Of a DNA stretch of 64,000 bases, positions 1 through 8,408 are shown piece after piece (position 1 is the first letter of the stretch; each line of letters begins with the position of its first letter). The DNA comes from Streptomyces endophytica. GTDB lineage: Bacteria; Actinomycetota; Actinomycetes; Streptomycetales; Streptomycetaceae. Location: assembly GCF_026153355.1 (NCBI RefSeq), contig NZ_CP110636.1, positions 2,790,001-2,854,000 on the forward strand, read 5' to 3'. The notes under the pieces were generated by a model. It was not told the DNA's origin, made no database searches, and saw nothing but the letters and a program-made list of their open reading frames with translations. A program made the position numbers and the translations under genes.

Positions 1-1082
1 ATCTCCACATACGCGCCGGCCTTCGAACGAGGACCAAGATCCGTGCCCGGCCGCAGATACGCATACGGGCCCACATTCGCGCCCACACCGATCCGCGCAC
101 CCTCGGCGACCGTGAACGAGACCACCGCACCCTCACCCACCGACGTATCCGTCAGCCGGGAATGCGGCCCCACCTCGGCGCCCGACGCCACATGCGTCGC
201 ACCCAGCAGCTGCGTGCCCGGGTGCACCGTCACGTCCTGCTCGAACGACACCGACACATCCACGGACGTCGACGCCGGGTCCACCACCGTCACGCCCGCC
301 AGCATCGCCCGCTCCAGCAGCCGCTCGTTCAGCAGCCGCCGCGCCTCCGCCAGCTGCACCCGGTTGTTGATCCCCAGGATCTCCCGGTGATCGACCGCCA
401 CCGCGGCCCCCACCCGGTGTCCCGCCTCACGCACGATCCCCAGCACATCCGTGAGGTACTCCTCACCCTGGCTGTTGTCCGTCCGCACCTTCCCCAGCGC
501 GTCCACCAGCAGCCGGGCGTCGAAGGCGAACACCCCCGAATTGATCTCGCGGACCGCTCGCTGCGCCTCCGAGGCGTCCTTGTGCTCGACGATCGCCGTC
601 ACCGCGCCCGACGCCGCATCCCGCACGATGCGCCCGTAACCCGTCGCGTCCGGCACCTCCGCGGACAGCACGGTCACCGCGTTCCCGTCCGCCGCGTGCG
701 TCTCGGCGAGCCGCTGCAGGGTCTCCCCGGTGAGCAGCGGCGTGTCACCGCAGACCACGATCACCGTGCCGTCGAGCACGACACCGCTGTTGCTCAGCTC
801 GTCCAGCGCCATGCGGACCGCGTGCCCGGTACCCAGCTGCTCGTGCTGGACGGCGGTCCGCACCTCGGGATCGACCTCGGAGAGGTGCGCCCGCACCTGC
901 TCGCGGGCATGGCCGACGACCACGACGAGATGCTCGGGATCCAGCTCACGGGAGGCGGCGACGACATGGCCGACGAGGGAGCGGCCGCAGAGTGCGTGCA
1001 GGACCTTGGGGGTCGCCGACTTCATGCGGGTACCTTCACCCGCTGCGAGAACGACGACGGCTGCCGGGCGGTTGGCGCTCAC
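1..1082 (-). CDS. glmU: Bifunctional UDP-GlcNAc pyrophosphorylase / GlcN-1-P acetyltransferase GlmU (3' part missing)
   Basis: GlmU acetylates glucosamine-1-phosphate and then uridylates it to UDP-GlcNAc, the cytoplasmic precursor of peptidoglycan. The GTG start at 1082 gives MSANRPAAVVVLAAGEGTRM, the nucleotidyltransferase signature LAAGxGTRMKS. The remaining N-terminal domain follows (GTGHAVRMAL, VCGDTPLL, EINSGVFAF), then the start of the left-handed beta-helix acetyltransferase domain (GPYAYLRPGTDLG). About 360 of the usual ~480 residues lie in the window; the C-terminus continues past base 1. The start is supported by an AAGGG stretch about 10 nt upstream and by the family N-terminus. 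A stable hairpin lies about 27 nt upstream of the start. Identification is very secure. Confidence 0.96.
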   Translation of the reverse strand, partial: MSANRPAAVVVLAAGEGTRMKSATPKVLHALCGRSLVGHVVAASRELDPEHLVVVVGHAREQVRAHLSEVDPEVRTAVQHEQLGTGHAVRMALDELSNSGVVLDGTVIVVCGDTPLLTGETLQRLAETHAADGNAVTVLSAEVPDATGYGRIVRDAASGAVTAIVEHKDASEAQRAVREINSGVFAFDARLLVDALGKVRTDNSQGEEYLTDVLGIVREAGHRVGAAVAVDHREILGINNRVQLAEARRLLNERLLERAMLAGVTVVDPASTSVDVSVSFEQDVTVHPGTQLLGATHVASGAEVGPHSRLTDTSVGEGAVVSFTVAEGARIGVGANVGPYAYLRPGTDLGPRSKAGAYVE

Positions 1083-1108
1083 GGGGATGCCCTTCGGCTT
1101 CTTGGCTA

Positions 1109-1131
1109 CTTCGGGTGGTGGTCACCCGAAG
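1109..1131 (-). promoter_or_regulatory. Hairpin in the glmU 5' leader
   Basis: Perfect 8-bp stem CTTCGGGT / ACCCGAAG with a 7-nt loop, ending 27 nt before the glmU GTG. There is no T-run, so it may be a leader structure rather than a terminator. Function is inferred only from position. Confidence 0.4.
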
Positions 1132-1164
1132 GATACCGGGGCGTATTGCGGGAGAAACGACTGC

Positions 1165-1190
1165 GGGTCCTGATCTTGCGATCAGGACCC
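1165..1190 (-). terminator. Hairpin terminator downstream of tRNA-Gln
   Basis: Perfect 11-bp inverted repeat GGGTCCTGATC / GATCAGGACCC with a 4-nt loop, starting 11 nt after the 3' end of the minus-strand tRNA-Gln. A modest T-rich tail follows in that direction. It fits an intrinsic terminator separating the tRNA from glmU. Confidence 0.75.
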
Positions 1191-1200
1191 GAACTTTGCT

Positions 1201-1275
1201 TGGCTCCCCTGCCAGGACTCGAACCCGGACATAAGGCACCAAAAGCCTCAGTGCTGCCAATTACACCACAGGGGA
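1201..1275 (-). tRNA. tRNA-Gln (anticodon TTG)
   Basis: Read on the minus strand, it has acceptor stem TCCCCTG paired with CAGGGGA, discriminator G and an encoded CCA (1201-1203). The T-arm is GGTTCGAGTCC. The anticodon stem GAGGC/GCCTT closes a loop with TTG, which decodes CAA. The cloverleaf is complete without an intron. Confidence 0.96.
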
Positions 1276-1641
1276 TGGTAGGGCGGTTCATACCGGACAT
1301 TCCGTCAGGCTGGCCGCTTGGCACCCAACACTATGCCGTACCAGCAGCCTTCGGTGCGACGGTATAGCGCCGTGCGCTGCGGGTCGGTCGCGGGGGTGCC
1401 CATGTGGTCCGCCTGTGAGAGCGGCGGGCGTACGGGTTGCTCTTGCCGTCCTCCGGCCGACTTCGTGGCGTAACGCTTCGTAGTCGTGACGGGTGGGATG
1501 GGTGTTCGGCCTGGGGTCGGGATGCCGGGGCAAGTGGGAGAATGAGGCGCAAACGTGGGCGATTCAACAGTTCAAGGAATAACCGAGGGTAAGGCTGGTA
1601 TCCGGGCGAGCGGGCGTCGATAAGAGGGCGGAGGAACCGGG
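1276..1641. other. Intergenic region between tRNA-Gln and the sensor kinase
   Basis: No credible coding frame was seen. It must carry the minus-strand tRNA-Gln promoter, but no clear -35/-10 pair could be picked out. The right end holds the GGAGG ribosome site (1630-1634) of the kinase gene. Confidence 0.5.
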
Positions 1642-3081
1642 GTGGGCCCCCGTAGGCTGGTCGGTATGACCGCGACGGGGGCAAGTGAAGGTGTGGGCGC
1701 GCGGGGTGCGCCGATAGGTGGGCCGTGGTGGTGGGCGCGGCGGCGCAGTGCCGTACTGGACGCGTCGCTGGCGGCCGCTTCGACGGTGGAATGCCTGCTC
1801 GAAGGCGCGAGTTTCGCGCACGGGGCGGACCTGCCGGAGCTGCTGGGGATGCTGCTCGGTCTGCTGGTGGGCCCGGTGTTGCTGGTGCGTCGCCGGTGGC
1901 CCGTGGTGGTGGTGCTGGTCTCGATAGCGGTGATGCCTGCGGAGATGGGCGGGCTGCTCAGCGTGGTGGGGCTGTACACGCTGGCCGCGTCGGATGTGCC
2001 GCGGCGGATCACCGCGCTGCTGGCCGGTATGACGGTGACGGGGACGTTGGTGACGACGTTCCTCAGCATGCGGCAGGACATCGCGTCGCAGCCGGACTTC
2101 AATCCGCCGGTGTGGCTGGTGCCGGTGATGGCGCTGGCGCTGGGTCTGGTGCTGACGGCGCCGCCGGTGCTGTGGGGTCTGTACGTCGGTGCGCGGCGGC
2201 GGTTGGTGGAGAGCCTGCGGGAGCGTGCGGACGGTCTGGAGCGTGAGCTGTCGCTGCTGGCGGACCGGGCCGAGGAGCGGGCGGAGTGGGCCCGTAACGA
2301 GGAGCGGACGCGGATCGCGCGGGAGATGCACGACGTGGTCGCGCACCGGGTGAGCCTGATGGTGGTGCATGCGGCGGCGCTGCAGGCGGTGGCGTTGAAG
2401 GACCCGGAGAAGGCGTCGAAGAACGCGGCTCTGGTGGGGGACATGGGCCGGCAGGCGCTGACGGAGCTGCGGGAGATGCTGGGGGTGCTGCGGACGGCCG
2501 AGGGATCGGCGGTGCGGGGTGCCGCGGGGGCGGATGTGCCGGAGCGGCTGGCGGCGGTGGCGTCGCGGGTGCGGGCGCAGGAGGCGACCGAGGGGGCGCC
2601 GGACCGGTCCGCCGTGAAGTCCTCGTCGGCGGTGGAGGGGGATCCGGACGGGCCGTGTCTGGACGATCTGGGGGATCTGGTGGGCCAGTCCCGGGCGGCC
2701 GGGATGGTGGTGGAGCTGTCGGTGGACGGCGACGAGGTGGCGGAGTCGTCCCGGCCGCGTTATGCGGCGCGGGTGGAGCGGACCGTGTACCGGGTGGTCC
2801 AGGAGGCGCTGACGAACGTCCACAAGCATGCGCCGGGTGCCCGGGCGCGGGTGCGGCTGGCGCATCGCGAGGGTGAGCTGGCGGTGCAGGTGGAGAACGG
2901 TCCGTGTGAGGGCGGGGCGGCGGATGCGGGGCTGCCGAGCGGTGGCAACGGCCTGGTCGGGATGCGGGAGCGGGTGACGGCCCTGGGGGGCGTCTTCGTC
3001 TCGGGTCCGACGGACACCGGTGGTTTCCGGGTCTCGGCGGTGCTGCCGACGCCGCAGCCGGCTCCGCACGTCGCGGGCTGA
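1642..3081 (+). CDS. Membrane-bound NarL-type sensor histidine kinase (orphan)
   Basis: Two-component sensor kinase of the HisKA_3/HATPase family, expected to autophosphorylate and pass phosphate to a NarL/LuxR-type regulator. Residues ~25-190 hold four or more hydrophobic segments with almost no extracytoplasmic loop, suggesting an intramembrane sensor. A linker coiled coil leads to the H-box REMHDVVAHRVSLMVVHA with phosphoacceptor His230. A C-terminal ATPase domain follows, with N-box QEALTNVHKHA and G-box NGLVGMRERV. Two starts compete. GTG 1642 has GGAGG 7 nt upstream. ATG 1666 lies 7 nt after TAGGCT (1653-1658), a leaderless arrangement. No response regulator lies next to it, which is unusual for this family. 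Confidence 0.88.
   Translation: MGPRRLVGMTATGASEGVGARGAPIGGPWWWARRRSAVLDASLAAASTVECLLEGASFAHGADLPELLGMLLGLLVGPVLLVRRRWPVVVVLVSIAVMPAEMGGLLSVVGLYTLAASDVPRRITALLAGMTVTGTLVTTFLSMRQDIASQPDFNPPVWLVPVMALALGLVLTAPPVLWGLYVGARRRLVESLRERADGLERELSLLADRAEERAEWARNEERTRIAREMHDVVAHRVSLMVVHAAALQAVALKDPEKASKNAALVGDMGRQALTELREMLGVLRTAEGSAVRGAAGADVPERLAAVASRVRAQEATEGAPDRSAVKSSSAVEGDPDGPCLDDLGDLVGQSRAAGMVVELSVDGDEVAESSRPRYAARVERTVYRVVQEALTNVHKHAPGARARVRLAHREGELAVQVENGPCEGGAADAGLPSGGNGLVGMRERVTALGGVFVSGPTDTGGFRVSAVLPTPQPAPHVAG
1653..1658 (+). promoter_or_regulatory. Candidate leaderless -10 (TAGGCT) for the sensor kinase
   Basis: TAGGCT lies 7 nt before ATG 1666. The same geometry precedes several other genes in this window (mazG, P450, phd and the gene at 55209). 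If used, translation would start at 1666, not 1642. Confidence 0.4.
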
Positions 3082-3157
3082 GCACCCAGGGCGTTTCTCC
3101 TTGCCCTACGGGGCGGGGCGCCTCATCGACGGGAGGCGCCGTGGTGCGGCGCCGTGG

Positions 3158-3730
3158 TCAGTCGGCCCCTTGTGTGGAGAGCCGGCTCGGCCGTGTGCCG
3201 AGCACCAGGGTGCCCAGTGCCGTGTCGATGTCCGCGCCGAGGTACCAGTCGCCGGTGTGGTCGAGGCTGTAGACGCGGCCTTCGGCGTCGATGGCGAGGG
3301 TGGCCTGGGGGTGGACGCCGTCGTGGGTGGTGAGTTCCTCGCGGCCGAGGGGGGCGACGTCGGTGGCGAGGGCACGGCCGAGGTCGCCGAGGGTGCGGGC
3401 GAGGTGGAGGCCGTGCAGGGGGTCGATGACGAACGGGGCGGGGGCGATGTGGCGGCCGGGGCCGGGGCCGGCGATGCGCAGGCCGCCGAATTCGGCCCAG
3501 GCCTCGACGGCGGCGGGGAAGACCGTGTGGCGGTGGCCGGCCGGGGAAGTGTGGGCACGGAGGGTGTCGGCCCAGTGTTCGGCCTGCTCTATGTCCCAGC
3601 GGCCGGGCTGCCAGCCGGCTCCCTGGAGGGCGACGTCGACGGCGGCGGGGAACCGGGTGGAGTCGGTGCGGCCGGGGCCGGGGGCCCGGTCGTGGGCGGC
3701 GTCCCGGGGTCCGGGGGTGGTGGGCGGCAT
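3158..3730 (-). CDS. SUKH-3 domain immunity-type protein
   Basis: A 190-residue cytoplasmic protein of the SUKH-3 family (SMI1/KNR4 superfamily), whose members neutralise nuclease or deaminase toxins by direct binding. It has the family layout: an N-terminal helix with WQPGRW, the core EFGGLRIAGPGPGRH, a proline-containing strand (FVIDPLHG), APLGREEL, and an IDAEGRVYSLDHTGDWYLG strand pair near the C-terminus. It starts at ATG 3730, 9 bp after the stop of the upstream deaminase gene. A GGGAG sequence next to that stop serves as a weak ribosome site, so the two are probably translated together. Pairing with a deaminase supports an immunity role; the specific partner is inferred. Confidence 0.85.
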   Translation of the reverse strand: MPPTTPGPRDAAHDRAPGPGRTDSTRFPAAVDVALQGAGWQPGRWDIEQAEHWADTLRAHTSPAGHRHTVFPAAVEAWAEFGGLRIAGPGPGRHIAPAPFVIDPLHGLHLARTLGDLGRALATDVAPLGREELTTHDGVHPQATLAIDAEGRVYSLDHTGDWYLGADIDTALGTLVLGTRPSRLSTQGAD

Positions 3731-3739
3731 GGTGGCGGT

Positions 3740-4258
3740 TCAGCTCCCTGTGGGCGTCGCGCCGATCGGCATGACGCCGAAGTGGGCGAGGAGGGCGTCG
3801 CAGGAGCGGCAGGGCGGGGCGTAGGTGCCGTGCTGCGGGTCGCCGTCCTCGCGGATGTGGCGTGCGGTGATCTTGGAGTGTTTCAGGGAGCGGCGGGCTT
3901 CGCCGTTGGTGAGGGGCTTGCGGGAGGCGCGTTTGCCGCGGTTGGCCTCGACGGCGGTGAGGTGGCGGGAGAGCAGGACGGCCTCGGGACATCGTCCGGT
4001 GAAGCGTTCGCGTTGTGCGGTGGCGAGGGTGTCGAGGAAGTCCTGGACGAGGGGGTGGAGCGGCGGGGGCTGTTCGGCCTTGCTGGCGGTGCAGGTGAGG
4101 GTGTGTCCGCGTACGGACAAGGCGGCGCCGATGGTGGGGAGGATGCCGTCGCGGCGGTGGTGCAGCGTGGGCGGGCGGTGCGTGTCAGCGGTGCCGCTCC
4201 AGCCGATGCGGGGGTCGCCGGCTTCGGTGCCGGTGCCGTGGCGTGCCGTGGTGCTCAT
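3740..4258 (-). CDS. YwqJ-like deaminase (toxin-type)
   Basis: A 172-residue protein of the YwqJ-related putative deaminase family, zinc enzymes expected to deaminate bases in nucleic acids or nucleotides. The zinc and catalytic motifs are complete: a C-x-E motif (Cys90, Glu92 in GRCPEAVLLSRHL) and PCxxC (Cys150, Cys153 in APPCRSCDALLAHFGV). No signal peptide, pre-toxin, WXG100 or RHS region precedes it, so it stands alone rather than as the tip of a secreted toxin. It starts at ATG 4258 with GGGAGGG 12 nt upstream, and is first in a two-gene operon with the SUKH-3 gene. The substrate is unknown. Confidence 0.82.
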   Translation of the reverse strand: MSTTARHGTGTEAGDPRIGWSGTADTHRPPTLHHRRDGILPTIGAALSVRGHTLTCTASKAEQPPPLHPLVQDFLDTLATAQRERFTGRCPEAVLLSRHLTAVEANRGKRASRKPLTNGEARRSLKHSKITARHIREDGDPQHGTYAPPCRSCDALLAHFGVMPIGATPTGS

Positions 4259-4630
4259 CCGTGGTGCTTTCCCTCCCTGCAAACCCCCGGTTGCGGGGGT
4301 CAGCCTGCCAAATGTGCTGGGTGTTCCGGTAGTCGGACGGCCTGTCGCGGTGATCACCACGAGCTGACGGGGTGTCGGTCGGGGGCCAACGGGGCTGGTG
4401 GGCGGGGTGGTGTGCGGGGTTGCGGGGTGGTGGGCCGGCGGGTGACACCGGTGTGTCGCGGGGCTGACGGGTGGGGGGCTGGCGGGCGGAGGGCGCGGTT
4501 CCGCGGGGTCGGAGGTGCCGTGCCGCGGGCCCGGGGGGCGGCGCTGACGTGCGGGGCGGGGGCGGCGGAGGGTGTTGCGGCACGGCATAGGCTGTGCCTC
4601 AAAGCCAGCTTCAGCCAGGGGGCAACCGCG
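4259..4630. promoter_or_regulatory. Divergent promoter region of the toxin/immunity cluster
   Basis: 372 bp between the divergent deaminase and nuclease-SUKH genes. A perfect 7-bp hairpin ACCCCCG-gttg-CGGGGGT (4283-4300) lies in the leader of the minus-strand deaminase, next to its ribosome site. On the plus strand TAGGCT (4588-4593) is a -10 candidate and AGGGGG (4617-4622) is the ribosome site for ATG 4631. No clear -35 box or shared operator was found. Confidence 0.5.
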
Positions 4631-5638
4631 ATGACGACAGGTCGGCCAGGGCTGGGGGTTCCACCCGGCCCCCAGGCGGCGGGACATGCCGCGCCACCGA
4701 ATGCGGCCTATGCCGGACAGGTCGTGCATTTTCCGGATCCGGTGCGTGCCGCGCGGTATCCCGCGGGGGTGCGGATGGACGGGCGGGGCTTCCCGGAGTT
4801 CACGCCGTACGCCCGGGCCGCGGCGGAGATCGCCGAGCCGCCGGAGGGTTTCGGGGTCGACGAGCTGAGGCTGACGGACTACGTGTCGGCGAACGCGGCG
4901 CTGCACGCGCAGGGCCATGAGCTGTGGATAGACGTGCCGCCGGTGGCCACGCCGCACGGCTGGACCTGGCACCACGTGGCCGGTACCCGGCGGATGGAGC
5001 TGATCCCGGTCGAGGTGAAGGCGCTGCTGCGGCATCACGGTGGGCTGGCGACGGCGGCGGTGGCGCACGACAAGCGCGGGACGCGGCCGTTGCAGGAGAC
5101 CCGGCCGGCGCACTTCGGGTTGCCGCACCGCGATCTGTCGGTGGGTGAGGAGCAGGTGGTCCAGGCCGAGGAGGCGCTGGGGTACCGGCTGCCGGGCGCG
5201 TACCGGTCGTTCGTGAAGGCGGCGGGCGGCTGCGCGCCGGTGGGTGCGGCGCTGGACGCGGAGTTGGGGCTGCTGGTGGACCAGCCGTTCTTCACGGTGC
5301 GGGACGACGCGGCGGTCAACGACCTGGTGTACGTGAACAAGTGCCTGCGGGACCACTTCACCAAGGACTATCTGGGGGTGGCGTTCGCGCAGGGCGGTGT
5401 GGTCGCGGTGAAGGTGCGCGGTGAGGGGCGGGGCTCGGTGTGGTTCTGCCCGTACGACGATGCGCGGGACCGGGACGGCTGGACGGTGCAGGAGCGGGTG
5501 GAGCGGCTGTTGTTGCCGTGCGGGGCGGATTTCGACGAATTCCTGCAGCGGCTGGCGGGTAACCCGCCGGAGCTGGAGACGGTGGCGAACCTGATGGTGG
5601 ACGGCGGTTTCGCACAGGCCGTCGCGGTGGGGGGCTGA
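4631..5638 (+). CDS. WHH (HNH/Endo VII-type) nuclease-like domain fused to a SUKH (SMI1/KNR4) domain
   Basis: A 335-residue protein with two recognisable parts. Residues ~32-140 resemble WHH toxins of the HNH/Endo VII superfamily: DGRGFPEFTPYA, LTDYVSANAAL, then TPHGWTWHHVAGTRRMELIP (Trp113-His114-His115) and RHHGG. Where relatives often carry His in the helix after the LVP-like strand, this protein has Lys130, so activity may be lost or changed. Residues ~175-310 look like a SUKH-1/SMI1 immunity domain (ALGYRLPGAYRSFVKAAGGC, then SVWFCPYDD). Toxins of this kind usually sit at the end of secreted proteins with SUKH encoded separately; here both are in one cytoplasmic chain. ATG 4631 has AGGGGG 8 nt upstream. 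The next gene starts 5 nt after its stop. The domain calls are by eye. Confidence 0.72.
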   Translation: MTTGRPGLGVPPGPQAAGHAAPPNAAYAGQVVHFPDPVRAARYPAGVRMDGRGFPEFTPYARAAAEIAEPPEGFGVDELRLTDYVSANAALHAQGHELWIDVPPVATPHGWTWHHVAGTRRMELIPVEVKALLRHHGGLATAAVAHDKRGTRPLQETRPAHFGLPHRDLSVGEEQVVQAEEALGYRLPGAYRSFVKAAGGCAPVGAALDAELGLLVDQPFFTVRDDAAVNDLVYVNKCLRDHFTKDYLGVAFAQGGVVAVKVRGEGRGSVWFCPYDDARDRDGWTVQERVERLLLPCGADFDEFLQRLAGNPPELETVANLMVDGGFAQAVAVGG

Positions 5639-5643
5639 TCGCG

Positions 5644-8342
5644 GTGGTGACGTTCGCGCAGGCGCAGGAGCGCGCCGAGCGGTGGGTGAACGGCGAGGTG
5701 CCGGCGGAGCTCCACCGTGAGGTGCGGGTGCGGGAGTTCGACCTGGGTTTCGTGGCCTGGGCGGAGGACCGTGAGGGGGGTCCGGCGTCGGAGGGCGGCC
5801 GGGCCCGGATGGTGATCGCGCGGGACAGCGGGGAGACCACGCTGTGGCCGGGGCTGCCGGTGGGCGAGGTGATCCGCCGTTACGAGGAGGAGTACGGCTC
5901 GCCGGTGGACGGCGGGTACGGCGCCGCCGAGCCGCCGCCGCAGCGGATCGATCTGGAGGCGACGTCGTTCCTGCTGACGCCGCCGGAGTGGCTGCAGGAG
6001 GCGGCGGACGCGATCGGCGTCCCGGAGCGGCGCGGCGGCACGGGGAGTGCGGGGGAGGGGACCGGTGCGGGTTCCGGCCCGGCGGCCCCGTCGGTGCCGC
6101 AGCAGGCCGCCGCCCCACAGCAGTCCGCGACGCCCGCGCCCGCTCCTGCCCCCACTCCTGCCCCCGCTTCGGGTGCCGGCGACGACACCCCCTGGGCGGC
6201 GGCGGACACGACTCATTCCGACGCAGGCGGCGGGGACCGTTCGGTGGGGCTGCCCGCGACGGTCTTCGCGCCGCCGCTGGCCGGTTACGACGAGGAGGAC
6301 GCCCCGGCGGCGCCGCGGGCGCGGCCGGACGCCAAGACCGAACTGCTCCAGGGCGGCAGCCAGTTGCCGCGCACCCAGGTCGCGCCGGCGCTGGACCTGC
6401 CGTCCGACGGTGCCGGCGGGCCCGGTGGCGCGCCGCTGCCGCCGATGCCGTCCGCGCCGCCGGGCGTTCCGGGGCTGCCGGACCTGCCGCCGCCGTCGGG
6501 ACCGCCGGTCGCGGACGTCCCGCCGCCGCCCGGTGTCGCGGTGCCGGGCGCTTCCGGCCCCGGCACGCCCCCGCCCGCCCGCAGGCCGCGGAATCCCCGG
6601 CCGCGGGTTCGGGTGGGACCGGCGCGGGTCCGTCCGGTGGGCCCGCGGCGTCCGGGCCGGGTGCGGCCGGTGCACCGGCCGGCGGGTACGTGCCGACACA
6701 GCTGGTCTCGCAGCTGGATGTGGACGGTCTCGATCTGAGCGCGGTGGACGGGCCGGGCGGCGCCGACGGACCCGGTGCGGGGGCCGCGGCCGGCTCGGGC
6801 GGTCCCGGTGCCGGCGGTCCGGGCGGCGGAGTGCACGCCGCGGCGACGATGCTCGCCGACGGGGCGTCGTTGCAGGAGCTCGTGGGTGCCGGTGGTCCGG
6901 GTGGTGCGGGTGCGGGGCCGGGTGTGCCGCCGCCGCCCGCGCCTCCGGGCGTACCCGGTGCGCCCAAGCCGCCCGGCCCGCCGGGGCGGCCCGGCCAGGG
7001 TGCGCCCGGTGCTCAGGGCGCGCAGAGCGCGCAGGGGGGCCAGGGTGCGCCGGGCGGCCCGCCGCCGCCCCCGCCGGCGCCCGCCACGGGCGGTGCCTCC
7101 GGTGGGGTGCACGCCGCGGCGACGATGCTGGCCAGTGGCGCGGCGCTGCCCGGTGGCCCGGGCGGCCCCGGCGGTCCGGGTGTGCCGCCGGCCGCCGGTC
7201 CCGCCGTGCCGCCGCCCGGTGTGCCGGGTCCGCCGCAGGGGCAGCCCGCCCCGCCGCCCGGTGTGCCGGGCCCCGGTGGTGCGGCTCCCGGTGCGTACGG
7301 CTACCCGCCGGCGCCCAGTGGTCAGCCGACGGTCGGCCCGGGCTACATGGCGGTGCTGAGCTATCGCGCCCCGGACGGTTCGGAGCAGAAGATCGTGCGC
7401 CGTTCGGCGCCGGGTACGCCGCATCCGGAGTGGCAGCTGCTGCACGAGCTGCGCGGGATGAACGTCCCGCCGCAGCAGGTGCTGGAGCTGCACACCGAGC
7501 TGGAGTGCTGCGATCTGCCGGGCGGCTACTGCGCGCGGATGATCCGGGACAACTGGCCGCAGGTGCGGATCAGCCACACCGCCGCGTACGGCCGGGACCA
7601 CGCCTCGCGTCAGCAGGGTGTGCGCCATCTCGTCGAGCACCAGGGCGAGTTGCACCAGGTCGCGGACGGTCCGGCGCGGCCGGCCCCGGTGCGGGTGCCG
7701 TTGCCGCATCCGTCGCAGGTGCCGCCGGTGCCGCCGGTTCCGCCGCAGGTGATCGGGCAGGAGCTGGAGCAGTCCTTCGGGCCGCAGGGGATCTTCCGGT
7801 TCGACCAGCGGGCGGTCTCCCGGCACGGCGTGCCCGATGTGGTGGCGCAGATGCTGGTGTGGGCCGGGCTGCCGGTGGACTTCGGGCCGTTCTTCTGGGC
7901 GCAGGCGCAGCCGGGCCGCCCGGTGCCGACGCTGGCGGAGCTGGCGGCGGAGCGCGGGGTGCAGCCGGCGTCGGACGCCGGGTCGTACCTGGTGATGGGC
8001 AACGACTTCGGCCGTCAGCTGTGCGTCCAGTACGGGACCGCGAACATCGTGGCGGTGCCGATGGGTGGGGGCACCTCCCATGCCGTTCAGGCTATGGGGG
8101 ACGGTCCGGGCGGTCAGCCGGCCGCGCCGCAGTTCGTGAACTCCGGGCTGCCGGAGTTCGTGCGCTGTCTGGCGATGCTGGGCCGGATGTGGCGGCTGCG
8201 GTACGGGCTCACGCCGGAGCAGGCGGGCCGCTGGACGGTGGACTTCCAGGCGCAGCTGGTGGCGCTGGATCCGCCGGCGCTCGGTTCGCCGGAGACCTGG
8301 TGGTCGGTGCTGCTGGAGCAGATGTGGGACGGCCTGCTGTAA
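5644..8342 (+). CDS. Imm35-like / proline-rich linker / deaminase-like / SUKH-4 fusion (frameshifted here)
   Basis: A predicted 899-residue protein if one base is restored near 6570-6590; the length (2699 bp) is exactly one base short of a whole frame. Residues 1-95 resemble the YrhB/Imm35 immunity fold (VTFAQAQERAERWVNGE, GFVAWAED). Residues ~115-560 are a Pro/Gly/Ala-rich disordered linker in which VHAAATMLA occurs twice. Residues ~565-665 look like an XOO_2897-type deaminase (LLHELRGMNVPPQQVLELHT with ECCDLPGGYC). Residues ~713-899 match SUKH-4 (LVMGNDFGRQLCVQYGTANI, FVRCLAMLGRMWRLRYGL). GTG 5644 follows the previous stop by 5 nt. Immunity domains therefore flank a toxin-like domain within one chain. 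Frame switches from that starting at 5644 to the -1 frame inside a CG-run; a sequencing deletion is the likeliest cause. Confidence 0.72.
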
Positions 8343-8408
8343 CGGTGCTCCGGGGGAAGTCGGGGCGCTCGACCTGCGGGCCGGGCCGGGCGCCCTGACC
8401 ATGCCTGT

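Noticed and set aside
162..1367. Long plus-strand frame across the glmU region
   Set aside because: It is the antisense shadow of glmU and runs through the tRNA-Gln; its Arg/His-rich composition has no family character.
3020..5638. A single plus-strand frame from the kinase end to the SUKH gene end
   Set aside because: Its first ~530 residues are antisense to the SUKH-3 and deaminase genes; only the part from ATG 4631 has family sequence and a ribosome site.
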